Shown here piece after piece: positions 17,784 through 27,311 of a stretch of 64,000 nt of DNA (positions are counted from its first letter, which is position 1; every line of letters starts with the position of its first letter). Source of the DNA: Mariniphaga sp040772505 (GTDB lineage Bacteria > Bacteroidota > Bacteroidia > Bacteroidales > Prolixibacteraceae). Made by a program: the position numbers and the translations under genes. Location of the stretch: the NCBI GenBank assembly GCA_040772505.1, contig JAXGYA010000002.1:434001-498000 (forward strand), in the 5' to 3' direction. The notes under the pieces are model-generated. The model did not search any database. It was not told where the DNA came from and worked only from the letters and a program-made list of their open reading frames with translations.

Positions 17784-19151
17784 TCATTTTATTTTATCAT
17801 TTATAACTTCCCAATTTAAATCCATCACAAAAATTTGTCTGAATTCTCCGGGATAATCACCGGTTTTCAGCATAGTGTAGGCAAGTGTGTTCCCATCGTT
17901 GGAGACCACAAGTTCCTCCCGTTTCTGAGTGTCATTTGTTAAAAAGAGATATTTTCTCTTTTTTTCTTTATTCTGAAATGAAAAAACTGCGATATTTCCG
18001 TCAGCGATTGCAAAAATTGAGTTTCCTGAAGGATGCCAGCGGATATCCGATGCATTCGACTGGAATTCACTCAGCTGAAACGGTTTTTCAAAGCTTCCTT
18101 CGGGAAGTGCGGATTTTTGGGAAGGGATTACAAAAATCTGCAAAATTCCGGATTTGTCTTCTGCAAGGTAAGCGATCTGTTTTCCATCATGCGAACCGCG
18201 AACAATTCCTGAAACTGTGCCGCAGTCTGTCAGCCGGCGAATTTCAACACCCCTTGGCGGTTGGGGATAGCTTGTTGCATCGCCTGAAAATGCAGTAGTA
18301 ATATCCACTGAGTCGGGAATGTCGGCAACAAACAGGTCTGTTTGATAATCCACTCCGTTTTCTGCTCGTATTTTTCCGACAAAAGCGCGCATTTTTCCGT
18401 CGGCGCCCACCCATGAGTCGCCATATGCTTTTTCAATTTCACCGGGTTTTGATTTTCCCATTTCCGCAGGTTTCAGAAGCACTGCAAAATAGTGCGTATA
18501 TCCCCGTGGTGCTGCCGCATTCGGTTCCATGTATCCAATCGTCCGGTCGAAATTCTGCAACAGAAAATCATCATAGGTGAATCCGACACGTTTTCCGTTT
18601 CGGGCATATTCGTGGCGGTGGGTTCCGCCTCGCTGTGCACCATTTATAGTAGCCCTTTCGGTAGAAACATCGCGCATGTCCACTTTCGTAACTACGCCTT
18701 TTCCGTTGGCGCTCACCTCGACCCCGGTGCGGTTACGAATTCCGTAAAATCCTCTTGCTTCAACCTCTTCCAGCAGCGGGCCTTGAATAAATATTACTTT
18801 CTCCTCCGAGGGGTGCCAGGATACGGCAGCCACTCCGGGCGCTGCTTCTTCACCGGTTACGGATTCAGGCTCCCAGAGTACAGTCTCCTTTCCGGTGGCG
18901 ATTTCAATCTTCTCAATGGATTTACAGTTTGCCAGATTTTTGTTGAACACGGTTCCACGGGTGTCGTAGCATAAAAACCGGTCATCGGGCGAAAAATTAT
19001 CGTTGTTGTCCAGAGCGTGATTCTTTGCTGAAAAGGATATTTGTCTTTCTTCCATAATTGAAATACTATTTTGTGTTCCGGTTTCTGAGCAGGCAGTTAA
19101 AATCATAAAAATTCCGGCAAAAATAATTGTATGTTTTCCTGTTTTGAACAT
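17784..19151 (-). CDS. YidR-like (DUF3748) TolB-type beta-propeller lipoprotein
   Basis: 455 residues with a signal peptide and lipobox ILTAC (Cys21). The mature part follows the DUF3748 pattern of E. coli YidR: opening RQISFSAKNHALDNNDNFSPDDRFLCYDTR, then GVAAVSWHPSEEKVIFIQGP, a central HRHEYARNGKRVGFTYDD and repeated WD40/PD40-like blades (VSGIVRGSHDGKQIAYLAED). The function of this family is not established. The lipid anchor differs from YidR, which is shorter and lacks it. It lies in a run of minus-strand genes between the SusCD pair and the large lipoprotein, so it may bind or process the imported ligand (inference). Confidence 0.85.
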   Translation of the reverse strand: MFKTGKHTIIFAGIFMILTACSETGTQNSISIMEERQISFSAKNHALDNNDNFSPDDRFLCYDTRGTVFNKNLANCKSIEKIEIATGKETVLWEPESVTGEEAAPGVAAVSWHPSEEKVIFIQGPLLEEVEARGFYGIRNRTGVEVSANGKGVVTKVDMRDVSTERATINGAQRGGTHRHEYARNGKRVGFTYDDFLLQNFDRTIGYMEPNAAAPRGYTHYFAVLLKPAEMGKSKPGEIEKAYGDSWVGADGKMRAFVGKIRAENGVDYQTDLFVADIPDSVDITTAFSGDATSYPQPPRGVEIRRLTDCGTVSGIVRGSHDGKQIAYLAEDKSGILQIFVIPSQKSALPEGSFEKPFQLSEFQSNASDIRWHPSGNSIFAIADGNIAVFSFQNKEKKRKYLFLTNDTQKREELVVSNDGNTLAYTMLKTGDYPGEFRQIFVMDLNWEVINDKIK

Positions 19152-19162
19152 GATGCACTATT

Positions 19163-19369
19163 TTATTTTACTCGGATTATCCGGTGAGCCTGCCAGCTTT
19201 GATTAAACATATCAGTTGTACGTACGGCAGCCGTATATGTTCCCGGCTCTCTGCGCTCCAGCACTCCGCTTCTGTTGGTGTCCAAAAAAACAACTCCTTT
19301 CAGTTTACTGTTTTCAGCAGCTGCAAATATTCCTGTAAAAAATATTAATGAAAGGATAAAAAGCCTCAC
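19163..19369 (-). pseudogene. 68-residue relic, possibly of a calcineurin-like phosphoesterase with N- and C-domains
   Basis: A short ORF with a signal peptide (MRLFILSLIFFTGIFAAAE), then KGVVFLDTNRSGVLERREPG, which resembles the beginning of the N-terminal beta domain of secreted calcineurin-like phosphoesterases, then abruptly YTAAVRTTDMFNQSWQAHR, which resembles the last strand of their C-terminal domain. The whole catalytic domain would be missing, as if an in-frame internal deletion joined the two ends. The alternative is a genuine small secreted protein. It lies 11 bases upstream of the YidR-like gene. Confidence 0.5.
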
Positions 19370-19397
19370 AATTCTGATTCCCGATTATGTATTAAAT

Positions 19398-19428
19398 AAA
19401 GAGGACATGGAAAGTCCGTGTCCTCTTT
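19398..19428 (-). terminator. Terminator after the susCD pair
   Basis: 13-bp stem (19398-19410 with 19416-19428, one G-T pair), 5-base loop, A/T runs on both flanks. It closes the susC-susD transcript 30 bases after the susD stop and separates it from the lipoprotein genes downstream. Confidence 0.85.
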
Positions 19429-19458
19429 AATTTAAACCAATACAATTGATAATTTCTG

Positions 19459-21192
19459 TTATTTAAAAATCCACATTTTTGCAGATGGGATGTCTTTCCC
19501 ACCCAATGCAGAAACTGCTGCATCGTAGTTTTCTCTGTTGTTACTTTCTTCATCCAGAGGATAAGTGTAGCGCATTGGGAAATCATAAGATGAAAATGCA
19601 GCTCCCAACGTATAAACAAAATCCGGTTTTTTCGTTCTCCTGACTTCTGTGAAAGCTTCTGCATGATTGGTTACGAGCAATGACAGCCATTTTTGCAAAG
19701 CGATTTTATCTAAGTCGGCAGAGGAGCCGTCAAGTGCAACTCCGGGTTTTGCGTAATAAGCGGCAAAATCATCAACTATTTTATCTGAACCTAAATGAGT
19801 TGCCGGTTTTGTGCCATTTTCAATTTCCCATCTCTCAAAAGACAATTTAATGCCCTGTTCATAGTAATTTTTAACTGTTCCTGAAGAAATCCACCCTTTT
19901 TGACGGGCTTCTGCCAAAAGGAACATCATTTCACTGGCTTCCATCATTACAGCCCTAAGTCTGTTGTCTTTTGTCTTCGCAATTAACTTAGAAAAACTTG
20001 TAATCCGCCGGTTGTCATAAGGGAATTGTGTTCCGGCAAGGTGAGAGCCTCCGCCATAAGTGTTCTGAATATCAATTGGTGTGGGTGTGCCAAACCATTG
20101 TGCATCCAGTTCGTAAGAAACATCAGCATCATTCCCGCTTAAATCTTTGCCCAAAGTTGTCAGCCAACCGGGCTGAACACCCGGGTCACTAACCGGATAA
20201 TAGGTAATATCATAAGTGAATCCGTTGATTTTTACCTGTTCGGTTGTTTGCTCAGTCTTGCTTGATAACGGAGCAAGAACAGGAGCAAAAATGACATACA
20301 TTCTTGGGTCGTCAAATTCTTTCATTTGATCAATTAAGTATTTGGTTGGCTTGGGTCTTGTATATTTATTTCCTGTTCCCCAAGTAGTCTGAAGATACCA
20401 TGAGTCTCCCTCTTTTGTGCCGGGAAAGGTAATTGAAGCATTATCTGCAACTGAATTCATATAATTATTCCCACTGGCAATTGCTTCCATCTGACTGGAC
20501 AGATCCGTTCCGTCTTTTTTAAATGCTTCATAGGAATGTACCATTAAGCGGAATTTCAGTGAGTTTGCAAATTTTATCCACTTTGTGCGGTCTCCATTAA
20601 AAAGAACATCGTGATCAGCGGGTAATCCCTTGCTGCTTGAATTTGACAAAACACTCACAGCGTTATCCAATAATGCAAATAATGATTCATATACCTCTTT
20701 CTGTGAATCAAATTTTGGGAACAGGCTACCTTCGCGCCCTAACATAGCTTCTGAAAATGGAATATCTCCATACTTTTCAGTAAGAAATCCAGTTATAAAA
20801 GCCTTTAAAATGTCAGCAGCTGCAATTGTCGCTGTATTTCCCTCTTTCTCAGCTACTTTATGTATAGCAGCAAAAGTGCGGAACTGATTCGTATAGGGAT
20901 TTGAGTTTTTCATCCCCCAATTGTTTTGAAATACAGTATAATATGTAGATGTCTGATCACCTGAGTAACAATTCATAAAATATAGAGTTACTTGCCTGTC
21001 CGGATCAGATTCCGGAACAGTACCATAGGATTGAGCTGTATTCACGATAGCCGTAGTTAACTGGTATCTTGAATAAGTGAAATAATTTACATCAAAAGAT
21101 GTCTGTCTTTCATCTATCCGTAATGAGTCATCACATGAAGGACTAAGAACAATGGTTAGACAGATGAATATATAAACAATTATTTTCTTCAT
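19459..21192 (-). CDS. SusD/RagB-type outer-membrane lipoprotein (SusD_2 subgroup)
   Basis: Surface nutrient-binding partner of the SusC porin encoded 27 bases upstream. 577 residues, with a signal peptide and lipobox around LSPSC (Cys20). The mature part shows the SusD_2 features: helices with TPR-like spacing in the first 250 residues (FITGFLTEKYGDIPFSEA, LFALLDNAVSVLS, IKFANSLKFRLMVHSYEAF), the late phrases MMEASEMMFLLAEARQKGW and YYEQGIKLSFERW, and QKWLSLLVTNHAEAFTEVRRTKKPD near the end. SusD_2 proteins often belong to systems for peptides, phosphorylated or other non-starch ligands, so the ligand is open. Confidence 0.93.
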   Translation of the reverse strand: MKKIIVYIFICLTIVLSPSCDDSLRIDERQTSFDVNYFTYSRYQLTTAIVNTAQSYGTVPESDPDRQVTLYFMNCYSGDQTSTYYTVFQNNWGMKNSNPYTNQFRTFAAIHKVAEKEGNTATIAAADILKAFITGFLTEKYGDIPFSEAMLGREGSLFPKFDSQKEVYESLFALLDNAVSVLSNSSSKGLPADHDVLFNGDRTKWIKFANSLKFRLMVHSYEAFKKDGTDLSSQMEAIASGNNYMNSVADNASITFPGTKEGDSWYLQTTWGTGNKYTRPKPTKYLIDQMKEFDDPRMYVIFAPVLAPLSSKTEQTTEQVKINGFTYDITYYPVSDPGVQPGWLTTLGKDLSGNDADVSYELDAQWFGTPTPIDIQNTYGGGSHLAGTQFPYDNRRITSFSKLIAKTKDNRLRAVMMEASEMMFLLAEARQKGWISSGTVKNYYEQGIKLSFERWEIENGTKPATHLGSDKIVDDFAAYYAKPGVALDGSSADLDKIALQKWLSLLVTNHAEAFTEVRRTKKPDFVYTLGAAFSSYDFPMRYTYPLDEESNNRENYDAAVSALGGKDIPSAKMWIFK

Positions 21193-21219
21193 AATATAGT
21201 ATGTTTTAATTTTTTACAT

Positions 21220-24200
21220 TTAAAAATTAACAGAAATTTTTAAACCCATAGTTCTAAGTGGTGATAAACCAAAATTAGATATTCCTGGGCTTGCGACTCC
21301 CTTATAGTGGGCAGTTTCAGGATCTTCGTTCATTCTGTTCTTTGCCCAGAACATCACATTTTTAGCAAAAGCTGTGAAATAGATATCCTGGCAATGCAAT
21401 TTTTGAACAACTGATTTTTGTAGCTGATAAGTGAGATTTATCTCCTTAATTTTAAAATTGGTTGCATCCCATGCTCTGAATTGAGCACCTGACCACAGCT
21501 CTTCTCCCTCCATGTTGTAGGGATGAGCATATAATGTATAAAGGGGATCCTCGCCATTTAAAATATAATAATCATCAGGCAGTTTTACTTTCTCTTCCGG
21601 ACTCATTCCTGAAAGATCTTTATTTGGATCAATAAAAACAGAGTTCCAGTATCCGAAATATCTCGGATCACCATTATAATATTTCATATAGTTGGAGTAT
21701 GCTTCTCTGAATTCTCCCCAACCGGTTCCAGGGAATATGTCGTCGGGATTTGGCATACTGGGTAAACCACCTGCAAACCGGCCACCAGTGAAATACTCAT
21801 CGTATTTATCCTTATAGATGTAGCCAATATCAGCCATACCGTCATCAATTATAATTTGCTGTGTCTCAGATACAAATACTCCGCCAAGCCTTAAGCTTGA
21901 AACTACACCCAAACTCCAATTTTTATATCTTAAATCAGTACTAAAGCCCATTATTGCATCCGGATTAATATTACCTATATAACCATTTCCTTTTATATAA
22001 TCTGTTGTGCGAATAGATTCACCAATTATCCCATCGATACCATTGAGCATCATACCTTTGTATTTTCCGGTCTGAATATACGCGATAGGTCTCTCAGCAT
22101 ATAAATCACCCACTTTTGATCCTTCAAACAAAGAGAGTAAAGTTTTAGCTTCATAATCATAGAATCTTTCAGAGAAACGATCATCTAAATCACTGATTTT
22201 AGAACTAAAGGTAGAGACATTTCCGGTTACGCTCCATCTCCAGTCCCGGTTTCTTACCGGAACAACAGTCAGAGAAGCTTCAATACCTTTTGAAATAACT
22301 GAGCCCATGTTGGTTAAAACTGAGCTAAAACCTGATGAACCTACAACTGGAAGACTTTGAATTTGATTGATATGGTCTTTGGAATAATAAGTAAAGTCAC
22401 CTAAAATTCTATTATTTAAAAATCCAAAATCTATTCCTGCCTCTTTAGTTACATTCAATTCTGGAAGAATTTTAGCATCTATCAAAGCTCCTCCAACAGT
22501 TCCCATTGTAACGCTACCCCACGGTGAGCCTGAAATTCCGTAGCTGTCTAAATTTACCGGTTTTCCGATTCCGTAACCGGTTTCAGCATATCCAGCTCTC
22601 ACTTTAATTAAACTCACCGAACTATTAATATCATCGATGGCTATCCAGCTAAGAGAAACACCCGGGTAAAAGTGATTAGTTTTCTCATGCTCCAGAATAC
22701 CTACCCAGTCATTTCTACCGGATACATCTAAATATAATATTCCTTTATATCCCAAGGTAACAGTACCATAGGCACCATAATTGCGATAAGGATAGCTCAT
22801 GCTAAATCCTGCATTTTGTTTAACAGTTGCAGGTAGTGAGTTGTAGCTAAACGAATTAGGTGTTGTTAGTTCACTTCCTCCGAAACCCGAACTGTTACTC
22901 TCGCTATAGTTGTAAGAAAAACCAACCAGAGCATCAACAGAAAGTGTATTGTCAAGGAAATATTTGTCATAAGCAAGCATTGCATCATTTTTGATTGCTA
23001 AACTGCTTGAATGCTGTTGTTGATATCCACCTTTTTCTTCTCTTTCTGCGCCCCATGGTGTTTTTCGTTCAAATGCAAAATTGTCAGTTGTTAATCCTGA
23101 ACGAAGTGTGAATGAAAGGTCCTGAGTTAATTTCCAGTCCAGTTGAGCTTTTCCAAAGATTACATTTTTCCTGTAGGTGCGAATAATTTCTTCTGCAGCA
23201 AAATAGGGACTGTTTTTTCCAATAGCTTTGTCAAAACCGGCGGCATTCACACGACTTAGCCTATCCTCACCTGGATTTTTCAAATAGGGAGTATTCTGAT
23301 AGGTACCATTCCAGTCATCCAGCCAATTATTTGCTTTTTTCCATTCAGACATGGGAGGCATATTTATAGGCACTGTCATTGCATGTCCTAAAGGGTTATC
23401 TTCCCGTTTGCCATACATTTGTGATTGATTTGGCGCAAAAGTATGTGAAAGAGATGCCTGCGATGAAATTGTAACTTTATCTGTCAGGTTGTAAACGCTG
23501 CTAAAAGATATATTGTTACGAATAGTTTTGTTTGAAGGAATTACAGAATTTGAAGAAACATTACCTATGTTAAATCGGTAATTTCCTTTGTCATAATTAC
23601 CAGTTACTGCAACATTGTTATCATACATCACACCAGTTTCCAAAAATGCAAGTAATGGATTGGTGTCACCTTGAACTTGCAGCACAGCTTGTTCCCACTC
23701 TTGAGATAACATATTCCACCTCCAGACGGGTGATGTGTTGTTCTTGGTGTCATCAATTGCCCAGCCGAAGCCTTTTCTGCCGTCTGTGACAGGACTTCCA
23801 TCTTCATCACCCTGAAAGAACTGGCGCTGAATGGGAGGGGTGCTGTATGCCTGGTCAAAGGAGAGAGCACTGCTTACGGTTACTCCGATTCCTTTTTTAA
23901 GGCTGCTTCCGCTTTTAGTTGTAATCATAATAACGCCATTCCCTGCCTGCGAGCCATAAAGCGCAGCGGCACTGGCTCCTTTAAGAACCGAAATGCTCTC
24001 AATGTCGTTCGGATTCATTGATGACATGAAGTTGCCAGCATCAATCCCGGAGGTAACCCCAACTCTGTTCGATGAAATTTGCACCCCGTCAACAACAATC
24101 AGCGGCTGAGTTTCATTGTTAATGTTCCCTGATTTTCCCTGCATAATACCTGCAAGGGAGGTTGAGCCACGAATATTAAACATCACGGATGAAGTTGGTG

Positions 24201-24672
24201 AAGAAGAGAGGCTTCTCATTTGAACTCCTGTGACTTTACCTTCAAGTGATTTTAATACGTTGGATACACCACCAGTCTCAATATCCTCACTGTTGACTGA
24301 GGATATGTTGTATCCCAGTGCCTTTTTTTCTTTTCTCATCCCCAAAGCGGTAACAACCACTTCATCTACTCCAATAGAAGAAAAATTCAATACGACATCA
24401 ATGCTGGATCTTCCACTCACATTGATTTCCTGAGTTTCCATTCCCACGAATGAAAAAACCAGTACAGACTGGCTGCCGGGTACATTCAGAGAGTATTTTC
24501 CGTCAATATCGGTGACAGTTCCCTGAGTTGTCCCTTTTACCACAATAGATACTCCGGGCAGAAAATCGCCCGTGTTGTCTTTCACGGTGCCGCTGACCCG
24601 CAACTGTGGCTGAGCATAAACCGTTGAAAAAACAAACACTACTAAAACAAACGTCTTGATAATTTTTTTCAT
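21220..24672 (-). CDS. SusC/RagA-type TonB-dependent outer-membrane transporter
   Basis: 1150-residue TonB-linked porin that imports the ligand held by the neighbouring SusD. After the signal peptide there is a carboxypeptidase-D-like regulatory domain (LRVSGTVKDNTGDFLPGVS to SVLVFSFVGMETQEI, about 23-95), the TonB box region (VDEVVVTALGM), the plug domain with the SusC signature (NDIESISVLKGASAAALYG), and a long 22-strand barrel ending in LKISVNF. No anti-sigma or sigma-70 ECF pair is adjacent and there is no N-terminal STN domain, so regulation is probably by another route. First gene of the minus-strand locus that runs to 13576. Confidence 0.96.
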   Translation of the reverse strand: MKKIIKTFVLVVFVFSTVYAQPQLRVSGTVKDNTGDFLPGVSIVVKGTTQGTVTDIDGKYSLNVPGSQSVLVFSFVGMETQEINVSGRSSIDVVLNFSSIGVDEVVVTALGMRKEKKALGYNISSVNSEDIETGGVSNVLKSLEGKVTGVQMRSLSSSPTSSVMFNIRGSTSLAGIMQGKSGNINNETQPLIVVDGVQISSNRVGVTSGIDAGNFMSSMNPNDIESISVLKGASAAALYGSQAGNGVIMITTKSGSSLKKGIGVTVSSALSFDQAYSTPPIQRQFFQGDEDGSPVTDGRKGFGWAIDDTKNNTSPVWRWNMLSQEWEQAVLQVQGDTNPLLAFLETGVMYDNNVAVTGNYDKGNYRFNIGNVSSNSVIPSNKTIRNNISFSSVYNLTDKVTISSQASLSHTFAPNQSQMYGKREDNPLGHAMTVPINMPPMSEWKKANNWLDDWNGTYQNTPYLKNPGEDRLSRVNAAGFDKAIGKNSPYFAAEEIIRTYRKNVIFGKAQLDWKLTQDLSFTLRSGLTTDNFAFERKTPWGAEREEKGGYQQQHSSSLAIKNDAMLAYDKYFLDNTLSVDALVGFSYNYSESNSSGFGGSELTTPNSFSYNSLPATVKQNAGFSMSYPYRNYGAYGTVTLGYKGILYLDVSGRNDWVGILEHEKTNHFYPGVSLSWIAIDDINSSVSLIKVRAGYAETGYGIGKPVNLDSYGISGSPWGSVTMGTVGGALIDAKILPELNVTKEAGIDFGFLNNRILGDFTYYSKDHINQIQSLPVVGSSGFSSVLTNMGSVISKGIEASLTVVPVRNRDWRWSVTGNVSTFSSKISDLDDRFSERFYDYEAKTLLSLFEGSKVGDLYAERPIAYIQTGKYKGMMLNGIDGIIGESIRTTDYIKGNGYIGNINPDAIMGFSTDLRYKNWSLGVVSSLRLGGVFVSETQQIIIDDGMADIGYIYKDKYDEYFTGGRFAGGLPSMPNPDDIFPGTGWGEFREAYSNYMKYYNGDPRYFGYWNSVFIDPNKDLSGMSPEEKVKLPDDYYILNGEDPLYTLYAHPYNMEGEELWSGAQFRAWDATNFKIKEINLTYQLQKSVVQKLHCQDIYFTAFAKNVMFWAKNRMNEDPETAHYKGVASPGISNFGLSPLRTMGLKISVNF

Positions 24673-25305
24673 AAAGTTTTAGACATTACATTAAACAATA
24701 AAAAAACAATAAACTATCTCATTCACAAAATACATTATTACTAAAACGATAAACTACCAATATTTAACTCAAATTGCATGGAATTTTGACACTTTATCGC
24801 TATTCCGTTAATATTATAGATGAAATAGCAGATTTCCAATAGGATTATTGTCAAATAATCATAGGTCTTCGAGTTTTTAATTTAATATTTTCGGCATAAT
24901 TTTTATTTTTTTAATGATACGTTCAAAAAATATAACTTAGTTCCTCTATTTGCAAAACTTAAGCAATACCTTTCGATACAAAGCTTCTAACACAAATAAC
25001 AGATAGTGAACAAATGTTTAATGAAAAAGTTCATTTCTTTTTTCCAAAATATCACTTCTTCTTTTTAAAAATTAAAATAAAAGAAAATTGATTAGTGAGA
25101 TAAGTCAAATAACCGTATGATATTGTTTGTTTTCTTTCGGCATCGTCCGATAAAAATTTTGAGCCTTGTTTGCTGCAGGCGGAAGATGCTAAAACAGGAA
25201 GGGTAGCGAATATATCCGGCGATATCCACTTCCCGGTATGTGATTGCCGGATTAAGTATCCGAAGCCGATACTTTTTTTTAGCTGAAAAAGAAAATGGCA
25301 ATTTG
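24673..25305. other. 633-base AT-rich intergenic region upstream of susC
   Basis: No gene, RNA or strong promoter box is evident. It contains the 5' leader of the minus-strand susC and the 3' flank of cysNC. An open frame that covers 25092-25415 on the minus strand reads the cysNC 3' end out of frame and is not supported. Confidence 0.6.
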
Positions 25306-27270
25306 TCAGTCCATCGGATAGATATGCTTGTTTGCAAGATAGTTAAGGATTTTGTCAAGGTTTGACTCATTTTCCTCTGGATTGAACGCCATATTTGCAT
25401 TGGTGGGAGCTTCAAACTCTAAATCAATTCCCGGCAGGTTCTCAATCTCTTCACGTTCTGCCTTGATGTATAATTTTGGTTTATTTGCTTTGCAATAATC
25501 GAGTGAAGCGTCCATAAACATTAAATGAAACCGCTCTTTTCCGACAATTTCTGCCACTTGATTCCTAAGGGAGTCATTTCGCGAAATAAATGAGCAAATC
25601 GTGATTATGCCCTGATCATTAAGCAGTTTGCAGATATGTGCCACTCTTCTCAACTGTTCGGCACGGTCGGCGGGGGAGTAATCAAGTTCCCGGTTCAGTC
25701 CCGAGCGCAGCGAGCTTCCATCAAGCAAAACAGCTGTGGCGCCATTCTCAAAAAGCTTCTTTTCCAGACTAAAAGCCAGTTCGTTTTTTCCCGAGCCATG
25801 CAGCCCTGTAAACCAAATGGTAACTCCTTTTTGGTTGAGCTTTTTTTCCCTCTCTGCCATTGAAATCAGTGATTTACCCTGTTTGATATTTTCCTTGTCT
25901 GCATCGGAAATTCGCGAAGGGAGGTTTTTGCTTTCCAGTTTGTCTATAATCATCCCAACCGCAACGGTATTGTTGGTTAATGGATGGATGAGGACAAATG
26001 AACCGGTATTTTTATTTTTTTGATAAGGATCAAAAAATAGTGGTTTTGCAGTGGTAAAAACAGCACGCCCTATTTCGTTCAGCGAAAGAGTGTCAACTTT
26101 TGATTTTTCCAATGTGTTCACATCGGTCTTGTAGCGAATCATGTCTATTCGTGCACGCGTTGTGTTGGTTGTGTGTTTCAGGAAAAACTGCGTGGAGAGT
26201 TCCATCGGCTGTTCATCCATCCAAACGAGCATAGCCTCAAAGTGCCTTTCAATACGCGGCAGATTATCGGGATTAACCAGTATTTCTCCCCGTGAAATAT
26301 CAATTTCATCTTTCAGCACCAGGGTGATTGCTTGAGGAGGGAAAGCTATTTCAAAATTTCCGTCATAAGTTGGAATTGATTTTACCTTTGATATTTTTCT
26401 TGAGGGAAGCGCCATCACGGTATCTCCGGGTCTGACAGTTCCGGAGGCAACTTTTCCGGAGAAACCCCGAAAATCGCGGTCAGGGCGCAGGACATACTGC
26501 ACCGGAAACCGGAAATCGTTGAAATTGCTGTCGCTGCTGATGTGTACTGTTTCCAGAAAATTGAGCAGGCTTTTCCCGCGATACCAGGGCATATGCGCTG
26601 AGATTTCCACCACATTGTCGCCTTTTAGTGCCGAAAGAGGAATAAACTCCACATCGGGGATGTTGAGTTGGATGACGAAGTTCTTGTATTGAGAGCATAT
26701 TTCGTCAAAAACTTTTTGACTAAAATCAACCAGATCCATTTTGTTTACAGCCAGAATTACATGTTTGATTCCAAGCAGTGAAACCAGGAAAGTGTGCCTG
26801 CGGGTTTGGGTGACAACTCCCTGTGTGGCATCAATGAGGATAATTGCCAGACTGGCGGTTGAGCCTCCGGTGATCATGTTGCGGGTGTATTGTTCGTGCC
26901 CGGGGGTGTCGGCAATGATGAACTTTCGTTTTGCCGTAGAGAAATAGCGGTAAGCAACATCAATGGTTATTCCCTGCTCGCGCTCGGCTTTCAGCCCGTC
27001 TAACAGCAAGGCATAATCAATCTCTTCTCCGGCATGTCCTACGCGCTTGCTGTCTCGTTCGAGGGCAGCAAGCTGGTCTTCATACAATATTTTACTGTCG
27101 AACATGAGGCGCCCGATGAGTGTTGATTTGCCATCATCTACAGAACCGGCAGTCAGCAGGCGCAGTAGCCCTTTCTTTTGATCCTGATCAAGAAAAGCGT
27201 GAATGTCGGGAGTGTGATTTGACTTTGTTGTCATGTTGCTTTTGTTATTGCTGTTGCTTGTAATTTCCAA
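25306..27270 (-). CDS. cysNC: Bifunctional sulfate adenylyltransferase subunit 1 / adenylylsulfate kinase (CysNC)
   Basis: Fusion of the GTPase subunit of ATP sulfurylase with an APS kinase domain, 654 residues. The GTPase half has GSVDDGKST, DTPGHEQYTRNM and NKMD, then EF-Tu-like barrels. From about residue 470 comes the kinase: P-loop GLHGSGKNE, LLDGSSLRSGLNREL, DRAEQLRRVAHICKLL and SFISRN. The usual kinase readings are GSGKST, LDGDNVRHGLN and FISP, so the Walker lysine is kept but the hydroxyl residue and the DGDN asparagine are replaced. Similar drift occurs in other Bacteroidota sequences I recall. Either the Met at 27270 or at 27234 could be the start. cysD lies 41 bases upstream. Confidence 0.93.
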   Translation of the reverse strand: MEITSNSNNKSNMTTKSNHTPDIHAFLDQDQKKGLLRLLTAGSVDDGKSTLIGRLMFDSKILYEDQLAALERDSKRVGHAGEEIDYALLLDGLKAEREQGITIDVAYRYFSTAKRKFIIADTPGHEQYTRNMITGGSTASLAIILIDATQGVVTQTRRHTFLVSLLGIKHVILAVNKMDLVDFSQKVFDEICSQYKNFVIQLNIPDVEFIPLSALKGDNVVEISAHMPWYRGKSLLNFLETVHISSDSNFNDFRFPVQYVLRPDRDFRGFSGKVASGTVRPGDTVMALPSRKISKVKSIPTYDGNFEIAFPPQAITLVLKDEIDISRGEILVNPDNLPRIERHFEAMLVWMDEQPMELSTQFFLKHTTNTTRARIDMIRYKTDVNTLEKSKVDTLSLNEIGRAVFTTAKPLFFDPYQKNKNTGSFVLIHPLTNNTVAVGMIIDKLESKNLPSRISDADKENIKQGKSLISMAEREKKLNQKGVTIWFTGLHGSGKNELAFSLEKKLFENGATAVLLDGSSLRSGLNRELDYSPADRAEQLRRVAHICKLLNDQGIITICSFISRNDSLRNQVAEIVGKERFHLMFMDASLDYCKANKPKLYIKAEREEIENLPGIDLEFEAPTNANMAFNPEENESNLDKILNYLANKHIYPMD

Positions 27271-27311
27271 TTCCTTAGTTTATTTATATAAATTTCTGAA
27301 AAAGCTGCCGG

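Noticed and set aside
25092..25415. 107-codon frame on the minus strand after cysNC
   Set aside because: More than 100 bases of it overlap the cysNC 3' end in another frame, and the rest is low-complexity AT-rich sequence with no family match.
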